A DNA stretch of 64,000 nucleotides. It comes from Pantoea latae (GTDB lineage Bacteria > Pseudomonadota > Gammaproteobacteria > Enterobacterales > Enterobacteriaceae). Below are positions 14,773 to 21,850 of this stretch, one piece after another. The position numbers were made by a program, and so were the translations under genes. The stretch spans positions 1 to 64,000 of the forward strand of contig NZ_MWUE01000015.1 of NCBI RefSeq assembly GCF_002077695.1, read 5' to 3'. Below the pieces are notes generated by a model. The model ran no database searches. It saw only the letters and a program-made list of their open reading frames with translations, and was not told the DNA's origin. Numbering within the stretch: the first letter of the stretch is position 1; each line of letters begins with the position of its first letter.

Positions 14773-15461
14773 GAAACCTCGTAGCCGCAATAAACAACCG
14801 CGACAGCAGCGCGCTGGCCCGCATGGCTGGTGACGGCCCGCAGCCGGTAGATCGTGGCGTCAACGAAACCGTTGAGCGTCTGGTCGACATGCTGTTCATG
14901 AGCCTCAAGCAGGTTTTTCCTGCATCGGTCAGCACTGCGCTGAAAGACCCGCGGGACGAAGCCTCGGCAAAGCGCCAGTGGGTTATCGCTTTCGCAGAGA
15001 ACGACATCAGCAAGAAGCAGCAGCTGTCGGCCGGCATGAAGCACGCCCGCGCCAGTGCCTCGCCGTTCTGGCCGTCGCCGGGCCAGTTTATCCAGTGGTG
15101 TAAGCAGGGCGAACTCCGCTCCGCTGGTCTGCCGGACGAAGACGGCCTGTATGACATGGTGATGAAGTACTCCGCCCGCCGCGGTCTGATCGACAGCCCT
15201 GAGGCGTATCCGTGGGAAAGCAACGCCGCATACTGGATGGTCACCGGCCTGTACAGCACCATGCGCGCCAACAACCTCTCCGAGTCTGAGCTGCGTGCAA
15301 AATGCCGCGCCGAGCTTCGCAAAATGGCGTCGCGCATCGAGTCTGGCGAAGAAATTCCGCCACCGCGCGCGCAGCTGGAGAAAATGTATATGCCAACCGC
15401 CAGCGAAAAGGCTCTGGACAACGTTGCCCGGCTGAAAGCACTCGTCAGGAAAGGGAGGTAA
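14769..15461 (+). CDS. P: Replication protein P-like helicase loader (230 aa)
   Basis: The ATG at 14769 overlaps the O stop. The sequence follows the lambda P family: ELxxxVDMLFMSLKQVFPA, KRQWVIAFAENDI, SAGMKHARASASPFWPSPGQFIQWCKQG and YPWESNAAYWMVTGLY. P brings host DnaB helicase to the O-ori complex. Length matches lambda P (233 aa). Confidence 0.93.
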   Translation: MRNLVAAINNRDSSALARMAGDGPQPVDRGVNETVERLVDMLFMSLKQVFPASVSTALKDPRDEASAKRQWVIAFAENDISKKQQLSAGMKHARASASPFWPSPGQFIQWCKQGELRSAGLPDEDGLYDMVMKYSARRGLIDSPEAYPWESNAAYWMVTGLYSTMRANNLSESELRAKCRAELRKMASRIESGEEIPPPRAQLEKMYMPTASEKALDNVARLKALVRKGR

Positions 15462-15463
15462 TC

Positions 15464-15619
15464 ATGAGCGAAAGCATCAGAAACAGCTTCGAGCGTTTTT
15501 ATCACAGCGTTCACGGCGACAAGCACAGCATGACCCGATCGCACCTCGGCTATCAGGATGAAACTGTCGACCGCGCGTTTTTCTTCTGGCTGGCAGGACG
15601 GGAAGGAGCAAGGGCATGA
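15464..15619 (+). CDS. Small nin-region protein (51 aa)
   Basis: It follows P by 2 nt with an AGGGAGG ribosome site and overlaps the next ATG. The sequence ends in a FERFYHSVHGDKHSMTRSHLGYQDETVDRAFFFWLAG motif that looks like the short 'field size' proteins near P in enterobacterial phages. Function is unknown. Confidence 0.7.
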   Translation: MSESIRNSFERFYHSVHGDKHSMTRSHLGYQDETVDRAFFFWLAGREGARA

Positions 15620-16026
15620 CGCAGGTAACGCAGCTGATTATCCGACCTTCGCAGGACCAGACGCGCAACCTGGTGCTGGCGATCATTGACGTCGCCCGGA
15701 AGCAACCGGCATCGCAGGACACGCTGACGCATATCAGCACGCTGGCCGCAGAAGCTGTCGACCTGATGGGCTGTCAGTCACCTGATGATGCGCCACCACT
15801 CAGGAGCAGCAAGCAAGTCACCATCTCAAAGCGAGATTACCGGCAGATCTGCAACGCCTACATCAACGCCGTGAACGCCCAGCAGCAGCTCCTCATGGTT
15901 CATCGGGGTGACAAACCTTTTTCAGATGCAGCCGTAGGGCGCCTGGAAGATGCGTTTCACGTAATTATTCAGCAACTGAAGGAGGTTGTTGATGGAGATA
16001 CCGAAAGAGGGCCTTCGGCTTCATAA
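15616..16026 (+). CDS. Hypothetical nin-region protein (136 aa)
   Basis: The protein is mostly helical. The middle has ISKRDYRQICNAYINAVNAQQQLLMVH; no catalytic motif is visible. It overlaps ninB by 35 nt. Its place between P and ninB suggests an accessory replication or recombination role, without direct support. Confidence 0.6.
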   Translation: MTQVTQLIIRPSQDQTRNLVLAIIDVARKQPASQDTLTHISTLAAEAVDLMGCQSPDDAPPLRSSKQVTISKRDYRQICNAYINAVNAQQQLLMVHRGDKPFSDAAVGRLEDAFHVIIQQLKEVVDGDTERGPSAS

Positions 16027-16447
16027 GACTAACTTCAACGCCATCGGGCAACAGCTTCAACCTCTGCTCGAATCCGGCGACTGCTACCGCCTCATCTTAA
16101 AGCCCTGGCGGGACAAGAGAAGCCTTTCACAAAATGCCCTTTCCCATGTTTGGTACGAACAGCTTAGCGAATACCTCATCCGCCGCGGGAAAACCATCGC
16201 TACCAAAGAGTGGGTCAAAGACGCCATGAAGCACACCTATCTCGGCTATGAGCAGCGAGAAATGGTCGATGTTATCACCGGCGAGAAAACCACAATCAGT
16301 TCGCTTCGCCACACCTCAGATCTTGATACGGGAGAGATGCACTTTTTCCTGACGCAGGTAGAGGGCTGGGCTTTAAACATCGGCTGCAAACTGACGGTGC
16401 CGGCCGACAGCGAATACATGAATCTGAAGGAAAAACAAAATGGGTAA
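15992..16447 (+). CDS. ninB: NinB-type recombination mediator
   Basis: I use the ATG at 15992 with GGAGGTTGTTG before it. The 151-aa protein carries the NinB/Orf pattern: CYRLILKPWRDKRSLSQNALSHVWYEQLSEYLIRRG, KEWVKDAMKHTYLGYE and LDTGEMHFFLTQVEGWA. Lambda Orf (NinB) binds SSB-coated single strands and can replace RecFOR. Confidence 0.93.
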   Translation: MEIPKEGLRLHKTNFNAIGQQLQPLLESGDCYRLILKPWRDKRSLSQNALSHVWYEQLSEYLIRRGKTIATKEWVKDAMKHTYLGYEQREMVDVITGEKTTISSLRHTSDLDTGEMHFFLTQVEGWALNIGCKLTVPADSEYMNLKEKQNG

Positions 16448-16727
16448 GCACTACACCACCGTTGAGATTAGAGCGATACGGGAAATGGGCCAGACCATGA
16501 CGGCTGCGGAGATCGGAAAGCGTTTGGGTCGCTCACCAAGCTCGATTTATTGCGCCGCATCCGCATACGGCATCAGCCTCAATACCGGCTGTCGAAAGCA
16601 TCACACCATGGAGCAGGTGCGGGAAGTAGTCCGACTTCGCCGCAGCGGCATGACGTTTAAGCAGGTTTCAGAGGCTACTGGCGTAGCGCTGTCATCATGC
16701 ATGTACCTGTTCAGGACGCACGCATGA
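16440..16727 (+). CDS. HTH protein with two DNA-binding repeats (95 aa)
   Basis: Two helix-turn-helix units appear in tandem: MTAAEIGKRLGRSPSSIYCAASAYGI (residues about 18-45) and MTFKQVSEATGVALSSCMYLFR (about 70-93). It overlaps ninB by 8 nt and the next gene by ATGA. A similar unit is found at 5744-5956. It is probably a small regulator of the delayed early operon. Confidence 0.65.
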   Translation: MGKHYTTVEIRAIREMGQTMTAAEIGKRLGRSPSSIYCAASAYGISLNTGCRKHHTMEQVREVVRLRRSGMTFKQVSEATGVALSSCMYLFRTHA

Positions 16728-16924
16728 AAAAGACCTGGTTCACTCATGATCCGGTAAATACCGACACCGCCAACGAACTCCTTTCACGCTACGCCGCCCG
16801 CAACATACAAGCCCAAAAGACACTCGCTGCCGATCCCCGCTTCTGGCTGGTCAGCGCGCTGCTGCCTGAAGGGAATCGCGAACCACGGAGAGACACAACC
16901 TATGAGCACAAATGCTGGGCGTAA
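16724..16924 (+). CDS. Hypothetical nin-region protein (66 aa)
   Basis: The start is the ATG overlapping the previous stop. The sequence WFTHDPVNTDTANELLSRYAARNIQAQKTLAADPRFWLVSALLP is recurrent in nin regions of enterobacterial phages, of unknown role. It overlaps the next ORF by 23 nt. Confidence 0.6.
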   Translation: MKKTWFTHDPVNTDTANELLSRYAARNIQAQKTLAADPRFWLVSALLPEGNREPRRDTTYEHKCWA

Positions 16925-17183
16925 TCGCTGCTGTAGCTGCAACACCGTGCTGACCAGTGAAGATAAATACCGATTCGGGATGAGCTGTGAAATCTGCGAA
17001 GAAGACAACTGGTTCTACGAGCACTTCGATTACGTCCCGTTCCACACCATCTGGCGATACGCCTGCTATCAGCTGCGCTGGCTGCGGTTCAGCATTGCCG
17101 CCGGAATGGGTGTATGCCTGCGCCCGCTGCTGCGCCGGCTGGATGCAAGACGACAACCTAAGAATGCACGGAGGGGACGATGA
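16902..17183 (+). CDS. Cysteine-rich nin-region protein (93 aa)
   Basis: Two CxxC pairs (CCSCN and CEIC) suggest a small zinc-binding N-terminus, followed by an aromatic segment (WFYEHFDYVPFHTIWRYACYQLRWLRF) and a very basic tail. The overlap with its neighbours fits the compact operon. Function is unknown. Confidence 0.55.
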   Translation: MSTNAGRNRCCSCNTVLTSEDKYRFGMSCEICEEDNWFYEHFDYVPFHTIWRYACYQLRWLRFSIAAGMGVCLRPLLRRLDARRQPKNARRGR

Positions 17184-17470
17184 GTAAATTACGCAAAGAA
17201 GCGCGGGGCAGGGAATGTCAAGTGAGGCTTCCAGGCATATGCAATGGCAACTCGGAAACAGTCGTTCTCGCGCATTACCGGATGGTCGGCATTTGCGGCA
17301 CAGGAATGAAGCCTGACGACCTTTTCGCCGCTTGGGCATGCTCATCCTGTCATGACGAGATAGACCGGCGTACGCGTCGCTGTGAAGTGACTGAGGCTCG
17401 CATCGCACATCTCGAAGGCGTCATCAGGACGCAGGATGCTTTGCTCAGAGAGGGGAAGCTAAGGCGATGA
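17180..17470 (+). CDS. YbcO-family nuclease (DUF1364, 96 aa)
   Basis: The protein closely follows E. coli YbcO: LRKEARGRECQVRLPGICNGN, LAHYRMVGICGTGMKPDD and WACSSCHDEIDRRT. The Cys/His arrangement is that of the DUF1364 HNH-like nucleases found beside rusA in lambdoid nin regions. A DNA-processing role in recombination is likely. It overlaps rusA by 4 nt. Confidence 0.9.
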   Translation: MSKLRKEARGRECQVRLPGICNGNSETVVLAHYRMVGICGTGMKPDDLFAAWACSSCHDEIDRRTRRCEVTEARIAHLEGVIRTQDALLREGKLRR

Positions 17471-17829
17471 ATGAATACAGGCTCGAATTACCCTGGCCGC
17501 CCGGAAACAATCATCTCTTCTCAGTGTTCCGCGGACGAAAGATAAAAAGCAAGAAGGGAAGGGAATACACCGCAGCAGTAACCAGACAAATCACCGAAGC
17601 AAATCAGCAATACCAACTGGCCGGCAGGCTAAAAGTAAAAATCCTCGCATATCCACCTACACGCGCCCGGCGTGACCTCGACAACCTATTCAAAGCCCCT
17701 CTTGACTCGCTCACCCATGCAGGCGTCATCGCTGACGACAGCCTCATTGATGACGTGCGCATGGTGCGCTGTGAAGTGGTTAAGGGCGGCAGGCTGGAAA
17801 TCATAATCACAGAGATGGAGGCAGCATGA
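17467..17829 (+). CDS. rusA: RusA-type Holliday junction resolvase
   Basis: The 120-aa protein has the RusA order: LPWPPGNNHLFS, YPPTRARRDLDNLFKAPLDSLTHAGVIADDSLIDDVRMVR. The aspartates in RRDLDN and IADDSLIDD are the catalytic metal ligands. It resolves branched recombination intermediates before packaging. Adjacent to ybcO-like and ninB genes. Confidence 0.95.
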   Translation: MNEYRLELPWPPGNNHLFSVFRGRKIKSKKGREYTAAVTRQITEANQQYQLAGRLKVKILAYPPTRARRDLDNLFKAPLDSLTHAGVIADDSLIDDVRMVRCEVVKGGRLEIIITEMEAA

Positions 17830-18464
17830 AATGCAAAGTCGATGGTTGTGACCGTGAAAGCGACTACATCTCGCAACAGGTCTGCCAGAAGCACTATTTC
17901 CGCATGCTGAGATACGGTACTTACGAATTAACCACAGTAGGAAAGCGTAGTTTTCGTTCTCAAAACTCCAAAGGCTATCAGATGCTTCACATTCCAGATC
18001 ATCCATTAGCTATGGCAAACGGTTCAGTCTATGAACACCGTAAAGTGGTTTATGACCGATACGGAGCAAACCTTCCCCCGTGTGAGAAATGTGGAAAAGC
18101 CGTTACCTGGAAGACTACACATATCGATCATAAGGATGAGGTCGTTCACCACAATGAACCGGATAATCTCAGGGTACTTTGCCGGGCATGCAACGTTATG
18201 CGTTCTCGTGTGCATATTCCCCAGCATACGGTTAAAGGGAGACATTCGGTGACTTACAACGGTGAGACTAAAACACCAACTGAATGGTCTAGAGATTCAC
18301 GTGTTCGGGTATCTCATTCCACGATCGTCAGGCGTTTAAAAAGCGGAATGACTGCTGAAGAAGCCTTATTTTCTGAAAAGGTTACTCACCGATCTGTTAA
18401 AGCAAAAAATCGACAGCCAGCTTACGGCGAGTATCAGGGACCGAGAAAGGAGAGCAGAGCATGA
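17826..18464 (+). CDS. HNH endonuclease inserted between rusA and Q (212 aa)
   Basis: Zinc-binding N-terminus (CKVDGCDRESDY..QQVCQKHY), then HNH core (PPCEKCGKAV, HIDHKDEVVHHNEPDNLRVLCRACN; residues about 75-125) and a C-terminal DNA-binding repeat (TPTEWSRD...VSHSTIVRRLKSGMTAEEALF). It is a free-standing homing-type nuclease, the second in this phage. Its overlap with both neighbours (ATGA) shows it is settled into the operon. Confidence 0.88.
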   Translation: MKCKVDGCDRESDYISQQVCQKHYFRMLRYGTYELTTVGKRSFRSQNSKGYQMLHIPDHPLAMANGSVYEHRKVVYDRYGANLPPCEKCGKAVTWKTTHIDHKDEVVHHNEPDNLRVLCRACNVMRSRVHIPQHTVKGRHSVTYNGETKTPTEWSRDSRVRVSHSTIVRRLKSGMTAEEALFSEKVTHRSVKAKNRQPAYGEYQGPRKESRA

Positions 18465-19228
18465 GCTTAGAAGCGACAGCCAAGTACCATTACGCGAAGA
18501 CCCAGAACTTCAGCGGCATGGCACCCCAAACTTCACCAGACACGCTTACAGGCACTGATTACATCGCAGCTATGGGTATGACCATGTCCCGCGCCGCTAT
18601 GGGTTACTGCGCTTTTATGGGCAAGATTGGAGTAAGCGAGAACGACGCCCGACGCGCCGTATCCCTGTTAACTGATTTTGCACTCCACACCTGCGACCGG
18701 GTTGCCGCCCTTCGCAAGCTTGAAACAGATATTAAACCAGCCGTGATGCAAGTGCTCGCAACTTACGCCTATCTCGATTATTGCCGCAGCGCTGCCAGCG
18801 TAAAGCCGTGCGAGTGCTGCAACGCCTCCGGTTTTATTGCAGCTGAAGTCGTGACAATGAAGTCGATGCTGTCCGGCGCCGGCCGACGCGAAGTGCGTGA
18901 GCAGGTCCGGGTGCGCTGCAAAACATGCGCAGGCAAAGGCGTTGTGTCTTCGGCGTGCCGGGACTGTAACGGGCGAGGGCGCGCGGTGATGCGCAAAGAG
19001 TCAGAGCGGCAGGGCGTACCGGTAATGGGGGACTGTAAGCGCTGCTGCGGTCGGGGATATGAGCGCATCCCGTCTACAGAGGCCCACGCTGCAGTTTGTG
19101 ACGTAACTGATGCCATCAGCCTGGATACTTGGAAGAAGAGCGTGAAGGCGTTCTATGAAACGCTCATAGGCAAGCTGGAGATAGAGGAGTCGTGGGCCAA
19201 TGCAGCGCTGAACAAGGTCACTGCATAG
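18461..19228 (+). CDS. Q: Late antiterminator Q (phage 82/21-like, zinc-finger type)
   Basis: The 255-aa protein has DnaJ-like zinc repeats: CECCNASGFI, CKTCAGKGVVSSACRDCNGRG and CKRCCGRGYERIP (residues about 110-205). This is the Q family of phages such as 82, which lets RNA polymerase read through the tR' terminator into lysis and head genes. The tR'-like hairpin at 19372-19405 and the lysis cassette lie directly downstream. Confidence 0.92.
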   Translation: MSLEATAKYHYAKTQNFSGMAPQTSPDTLTGTDYIAAMGMTMSRAAMGYCAFMGKIGVSENDARRAVSLLTDFALHTCDRVAALRKLETDIKPAVMQVLATYAYLDYCRSAASVKPCECCNASGFIAAEVVTMKSMLSGAGRREVREQVRVRCKTCAGKGVVSSACRDCNGRGRAVMRKESERQGVPVMGDCKRCCGRGYERIPSTEAHAAVCDVTDAISLDTWKKSVKAFYETLIGKLEIEESWANAALNKVTA

Positions 19229-19237
19229 AGTTAAATA

Positions 19238-19275
19238 AAATAGCCTGTTATTTTATCGCAGGCTATTTACTTTTC
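19238..19275 (+). terminator. Terminator after Q
   Basis: AAATAGCCTG and CAGGCTATTT arms with an 11-base loop end the early right operon; the T-rich tail is ACTTTT. Confidence 0.75.
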
Positions 19276-19344
19276 CCGAAACTGGGGATACGATTCCTAA
19301 CAGTGAAAGCTACGTCTTGTTGTTGAGCGGCAACAAACAAAGCA

Positions 19345-19405
19345 GTCCACGGCTTTAAAGTGGACAGAAATAGCCCTGCGGATTCATGCCGTGGGGCTTT
19401 TTTTT
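19345..19405 (+). terminator. tR'-like late terminator with upstream hairpin
   Basis: A GTCCAC/GTGGAC hairpin (19345-19365) is followed by a longer stem (AGCCC...GGGCT with inner CGG/CCG, 19372-19398) and eight T. This fits the terminator that Q overcomes. The late promoter pR' should lie at about 19270-19340, but I cannot fix its boxes. Confidence 0.75.
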
Positions 19406-19416
19406 GGTCTGAATCC

Positions 19417-19491
19417 GGGTGAGAAGCACAGCGGTTGTGCGTTCGGCTGTTAACCGATTGGTCGCTGGTTCGAATCCAGCCTTGCCCGCCA
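19417..19491 (+). tRNA. tRNA-Asn (GTT)
   Basis: Acceptor GGGTGAG pairs with CTTGCCC; a G discriminator and an encoded CCA end follow. The D stem is GCAC/GTGC, the anticodon loop CTGTTAA with anticodon GTT, and the T arm GCTGG-TTCGAAT-CCAGC. Position 8 is A rather than the usual U, and the top anticodon-stem pair is T-T, so it is a slightly divergent phage tRNA. It lies between tR' and the lysis genes, where Q-dependent late transcription would express it. Confidence 0.88.
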
Positions 19492-19498
19492 GATATCA

Positions 19499-19529
19499 AG
19501 GCACTGCTTCGGCGGTGCTTTTCTGTTTT
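19499..19529 (+). terminator. Terminator after the tRNA
   Basis: GCACTGC-TTCG-GCGGTGC tetraloop hairpin followed by TTTTCTGTTTT. Confidence 0.85.
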
Positions 19530-19591
19530 CGCCCCTGCCAATCACTGCACACTTCGGATTTCCCAATCGTGGCAGAGGGCGATTTTTATCC

Positions 19592-19618
19592 ATAAAAAAA
19601 TCCGCGCTCAGGCGGATT
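19592..19618 (-). terminator. Minus-strand terminator upstream of the lysis genes
   Basis: An AATCCGC/GCGGATT hairpin is followed by seven T on the minus strand. No minus-strand gene feeds it, so it may stop antisense transcription. Confidence 0.65.
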
Positions 19619-19747
19619 CTTCAACGTTGACTACGCAACGGCAGGGCGGTGCTTTTCTCTCTCGACAAGATTAAAGCTAACCGGGCTTGCTCAGTTCAGA
19701 AAGTAGACAATTCCTAATTGAGCCAGCTCCCTCACCGAGGGGGTCAC

Positions 19748-19990
19748 ATGAGTATCGATATGAGCAAACTGGCTTCAGGCGCAGCGTATGGCGCGTCAGC
19801 CGGGACGATTGCCAACGGTCTTCTGACCCGGCTTAGTCCCGATGAGTGGAGCGCTGTAGGCGTCCTGGCCGGTATTCTGGTCGCCCTGCTAACGCTCGGC
19901 ATCAACTGGTATTACAAACGCAAAGCCACGCTGGCGCAGATCAAAGCGCTTCAACGCTGGCCCACCGCGCCCGACCTCACCGAGGAATAA
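19748..19990 (+). CDS. Holin (80 aa)
   Basis: The ATG at 19748 follows GAGGGGGTCAC; the longer frame adds an unlikely N-terminus. Segments at residues about 10-30 (GAAYGASAGTIANGLLT) and 35-55 (AVGVLAGILVALLTLGINWYY) are the two membrane spans of an S21-like pinholin. A charged tail follows (YKRKATL). It depolarises the membrane and so activates the SAR endolysin downstream. Confidence 0.85.
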   Translation: MSIDMSKLASGAAYGASAGTIANGLLTRLSPDEWSAVGVLAGILVALLTLGINWYYKRKATLAQIKALQRWPTAPDLTEE

Positions 19991-19992
19991 CC

Positions 19993-20505
19993 ATGGCAAT
20001 GTCAAATTCACTGCGCAACAAGCTGATTGCTGCTGCAGGCGGCGGGTCCATGCTTATCGCCACAATATTCCTCGGCGGCAAGGACGGTGTAGAAGGGCGC
20101 GTGTACGAACCCTATAAGGACGTTGCCGGCGTCTGGACGGTCTGTGACGGGCATACCGGATCCGACATTGTCAAAGGCAGGAAGTACAGCGACCGCGAAT
20201 GCGATCGGCTGCTGTGGAATGACCTGCAGCCGGTAAAGAAAACGGTAGATGGTCTGGTCAAAGTCCCGCTGAGTGAATATCAGCGCGCTGCACTCTACAG
20301 CTTCACCTACAACGTTGGCTCCGGCTCGTTCTCTAAATCGACGCTGCTGAAGAAGCTGAATGCGGGCGATCAGGACGGAGCATGCGAAGAGCTGCGCCGC
20401 TGGGTATATGCCGGCGGCATGAAGTGGCGCGGCCTGATGAACCGTCGCGACATGGAGCGCTCAATGTGCCTGGCGGAGAGCGCCGATGACCTTAAGCAGA
20501 ATTAA
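19993..20505 (+). CDS. SAR endolysin (GH24 lysozyme, 170 aa)
   Basis: A weakly hydrophobic Gly/Ala-rich N-terminal segment (IAAAGGGSMLIATIFLGG) is the signal-arrest-release domain. The muramidase core has E-G-R-x-Y-x-P-Y-x-D-x-x-G-V-W-T-V-C-D-GHTG. The usual catalytic triad spacing E-8-D/C-5-T fits, with C in the middle position (TVCDGHTG). It is 2 nt after the holin stop and overlaps Rz by 20 nt. Confidence 0.93.
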   Translation: MAMSNSLRNKLIAAAGGGSMLIATIFLGGKDGVEGRVYEPYKDVAGVWTVCDGHTGSDIVKGRKYSDRECDRLLWNDLQPVKKTVDGLVKVPLSEYQRAALYSFTYNVGSGSFSKSTLLKKLNAGDQDGACEELRRWVYAGGMKWRGLMNRRDMERSMCLAESADDLKQN

Positions 20506-20887
20506 GTGGGATGCAGTCGCCATCGCGGTGCTGCTCCTGCTGGTCATCGTGCTGTGCGTCACCGTAAAGCTCCAGTCATCATCCAAAGCTCTTCTCACTC
20601 AGCAAAACGAGCAGCTGAAGCAGGAAAAGACATCAGCCGAGGCGATCACGACTAACGTCCTGAAGGCTACGGCACTCTTCAACGATATCGCCCAGGCAAC
20701 CCACGATGACAATCAGGCCAGCAATGCAGAAAGCGAGCAAAGGGTGGTTGTCATCCGGGAGGCGCTTAAGGGCGACGGCTGCTCTGTGCAGTCTGTTCCT
20801 GCTGCCGCTGTTAACCAGTTGCGCGCGCACCGAGACAAAGTACGTTCAGGTTCCGCCAGTACAGATACCAGTAAGCCTGCTGGCTGA
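20486..20887 (+). CDS. Rz: Rz-type inner-membrane spanin (133 aa)
   Basis: A cytoplasmic MTLSRIKWD, one membrane span (AVAIAVLLLLVIVLCVTV) and a periplasmic coiled coil (QQNEQLKQEKTSAEAI) make the i-spanin. It spans the periplasm with Rz1 and fuses inner and outer membranes at the end of lysis. Rz1 lies in the +1 frame at its 3' end. Confidence 0.9.
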   Translation: MTLSRIKWDAVAIAVLLLLVIVLCVTVKLQSSSKALLTQQNEQLKQEKTSAEAITTNVLKATALFNDIAQATHDDNQASNAESEQRVVVIREALKGDGCSVQSVPAAAVNQLRAHRDKVRSGSASTDTSKPAG

Positions 20888-21026
20888 CTGCGAAGTGCCG
20901 CTTATCCCTGACCCGTTCACATGGGGTGATAGCGTAGAGCTGAATGAGCGTCTGCTTAACTCCCTGGCTAACTGCAACAGGGACAAAGCCGCCATCCGAC
21001 AAATCGAACTGGAACGGCAGAAATGA
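20706..21026 (+). CDS. Rz1: Rz1-type outer-membrane lipoprotein spanin
   Basis: Overlaps the 3' part of Rz in another frame. A lipobox LLTSC is preceded by ALCSLFLLP; the mature part begins CARTETKYVQVPPVQIP, Pro-rich as in Rz1, and is longer than lambda Rz1 (C-terminal helix NERLLNSLANCNRDKAAIRQIE). ATG 20706, ATG 20724 or a later TTG could be the start; none has a clear ribosome site. Confidence 0.85.
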   Translation: MTIRPAMQKASKGWLSSGRRLRATAALCSLFLLPLLTSCARTETKYVQVPPVQIPVSLLADCEVPLIPDPFTWGDSVELNERLLNSLANCNRDKAAIRQIELERQK

Positions 21027-21280
21027 AAATCCTCGAATGGCTGAAAAGCCTGTTCATCCATCCCAAAGAAGAGAGTACCGAAATGTCAGAACCACTGAAT
21101 GACGCAGCAACCGTACAGCCTGCAGTAGCGACCGCAGCAGTAACTCCGACACCGGAAGCAGAAGTAAAAGCAGGCGTGCAGGATTTCGAAGCAGCGCTGG
21201 CGTTTGTAGAAAGCGGCGTATCACAGTTGGGTGCGACTGCGAAAGATGAGCTAAAGGCGCTGGCGGTGAAGTACCTGTAG
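21023..21280 (+). CDS. Lysis-cassette-linked protein sharing its C-terminus with a host operon protein (85 aa)
   Basis: It overlaps the Rz1 stop (ATGA), so it belongs to the lysis operon. An amphipathic N-terminus (MKILEWLKSLF) and a disordered Ala/Thr/Pro linker lead to a helix of 34 residues (DFEAALAFVESGVSQLG..AKDELKALAVKYL). That helix matches the end of the host protein at 49436-50368 in 18 of 34 positions. Function is unknown; a role at the membrane during lysis is inference. Confidence 0.75.
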   Translation: MKILEWLKSLFIHPKEESTEMSEPLNDAATVQPAVATAAVTPTPEAEVKAGVQDFEAALAFVESGVSQLGATAKDELKALAVKYL

Positions 21281-21288
21281 TCATCACA

Positions 21289-21310
21289 GGGCGCATTTGC
21301 GAGTGCGCCC
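21289..21310 (+). terminator. Hairpin after the lysis operon
   Basis: GGGCGCA/TGCGCCC arms with an 8-base loop; no T-run, so it may only slow polymerase or protect the transcript end. Confidence 0.5.
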
Positions 21311-21399
21311 GATGATGAATGCATAAAAGTTTGGTCTGCCTTCACAAGACCCATCATGAGTTGTAATGTGTAGAAACACATACAGCAAAGGAAATAGCT

Positions 21400-21624
21400 A
21401 TGAGGGTTAAACTTGAAGACTTTAAATTCGATCCGCTTGTTGCTGCAGCCTACGCAAATCCAGATGCAAGAGCATTCTTTAAACCGGGTCCAGATGGTTA
21501 CCATTTTCAGTGGAAATGGGAAGGCGGCGAACATGAGCTCTTTATTGAGCGGGAAAAGTTAAAGTTTCCTGACCTGATATTAGAAAGGCTCTTTGATGCA
21601 GCCATAGAGATGGCAAAGAAATAA
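21400..21624 (+). CDS. Hypothetical protein in its own transcription unit (74 aa)
   Basis: There is a 119-bp upstream gap with a plausible ribosome site (AAAGGAAATAGCT) and a strong terminator directly after. This marks a moron-like single-gene insertion between the lysis and packaging modules. The protein is soluble and acidic (YHFQWKWEGGEHELFIEREKLKFPDLILERLFDAA); no family is recognised. Confidence 0.65.
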   Translation: MRVKLEDFKFDPLVAAAYANPDARAFFKPGPDGYHFQWKWEGGEHELFIEREKLKFPDLILERLFDAAIEMAKK

Positions 21625-21626
21625 AA

Positions 21627-21650
21627 CAAGCCGCCTACGGGCGGTTTTTT
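21627..21650 (+). terminator. Terminator of the 21400 gene
   Basis: CCGCC/GGCGG stem with a TACG loop and six T. Confidence 0.85.
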
Positions 21651-21662
21651 GTTGGAGTTAAT

Positions 21663-21848
21663 ATGGCAAAGCTTAATGTTGAAATTATCCACCCAGCCAA
21701 CGATGACGTAAACGCAGTGCTGGCAGAGATTGAGCGCAAATACGCGGGTAAGCCTGCAACGCGCGAAGTGATTGATGAGATGGAGCGAGAAGCGGCCAGA
21801 CTCATCCGCCGCTTGGTAAAAACTAAAGTGACATTCGTTAAGGCATAA
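21663..21848 (+). CDS. Small helical protein upstream of terminase (61 aa)
   Basis: Good ribosome site (TTGGAGTTAAT). The product is helical and charged ([33 protein letters not shown]). It is 2 nt from the terminase small-subunit gene and probably co-translated with it. Function is unknown. Confidence 0.6.
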   Translation: MAKLNVEIIHPANDDVNAVLAEIERKYAGKPATREVIDEMEREAARLIRRLVKTKVTFVKA

Positions 21849-21850
21849 AA

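Noticed and set aside
19263..19541. Minus-strand frame containing 'GWIRTSDQSVNSRTHN'
   Set aside because: This is the well-known false protein read from the antisense of a tRNA; the real feature is tRNA-Asn 19417-19491.
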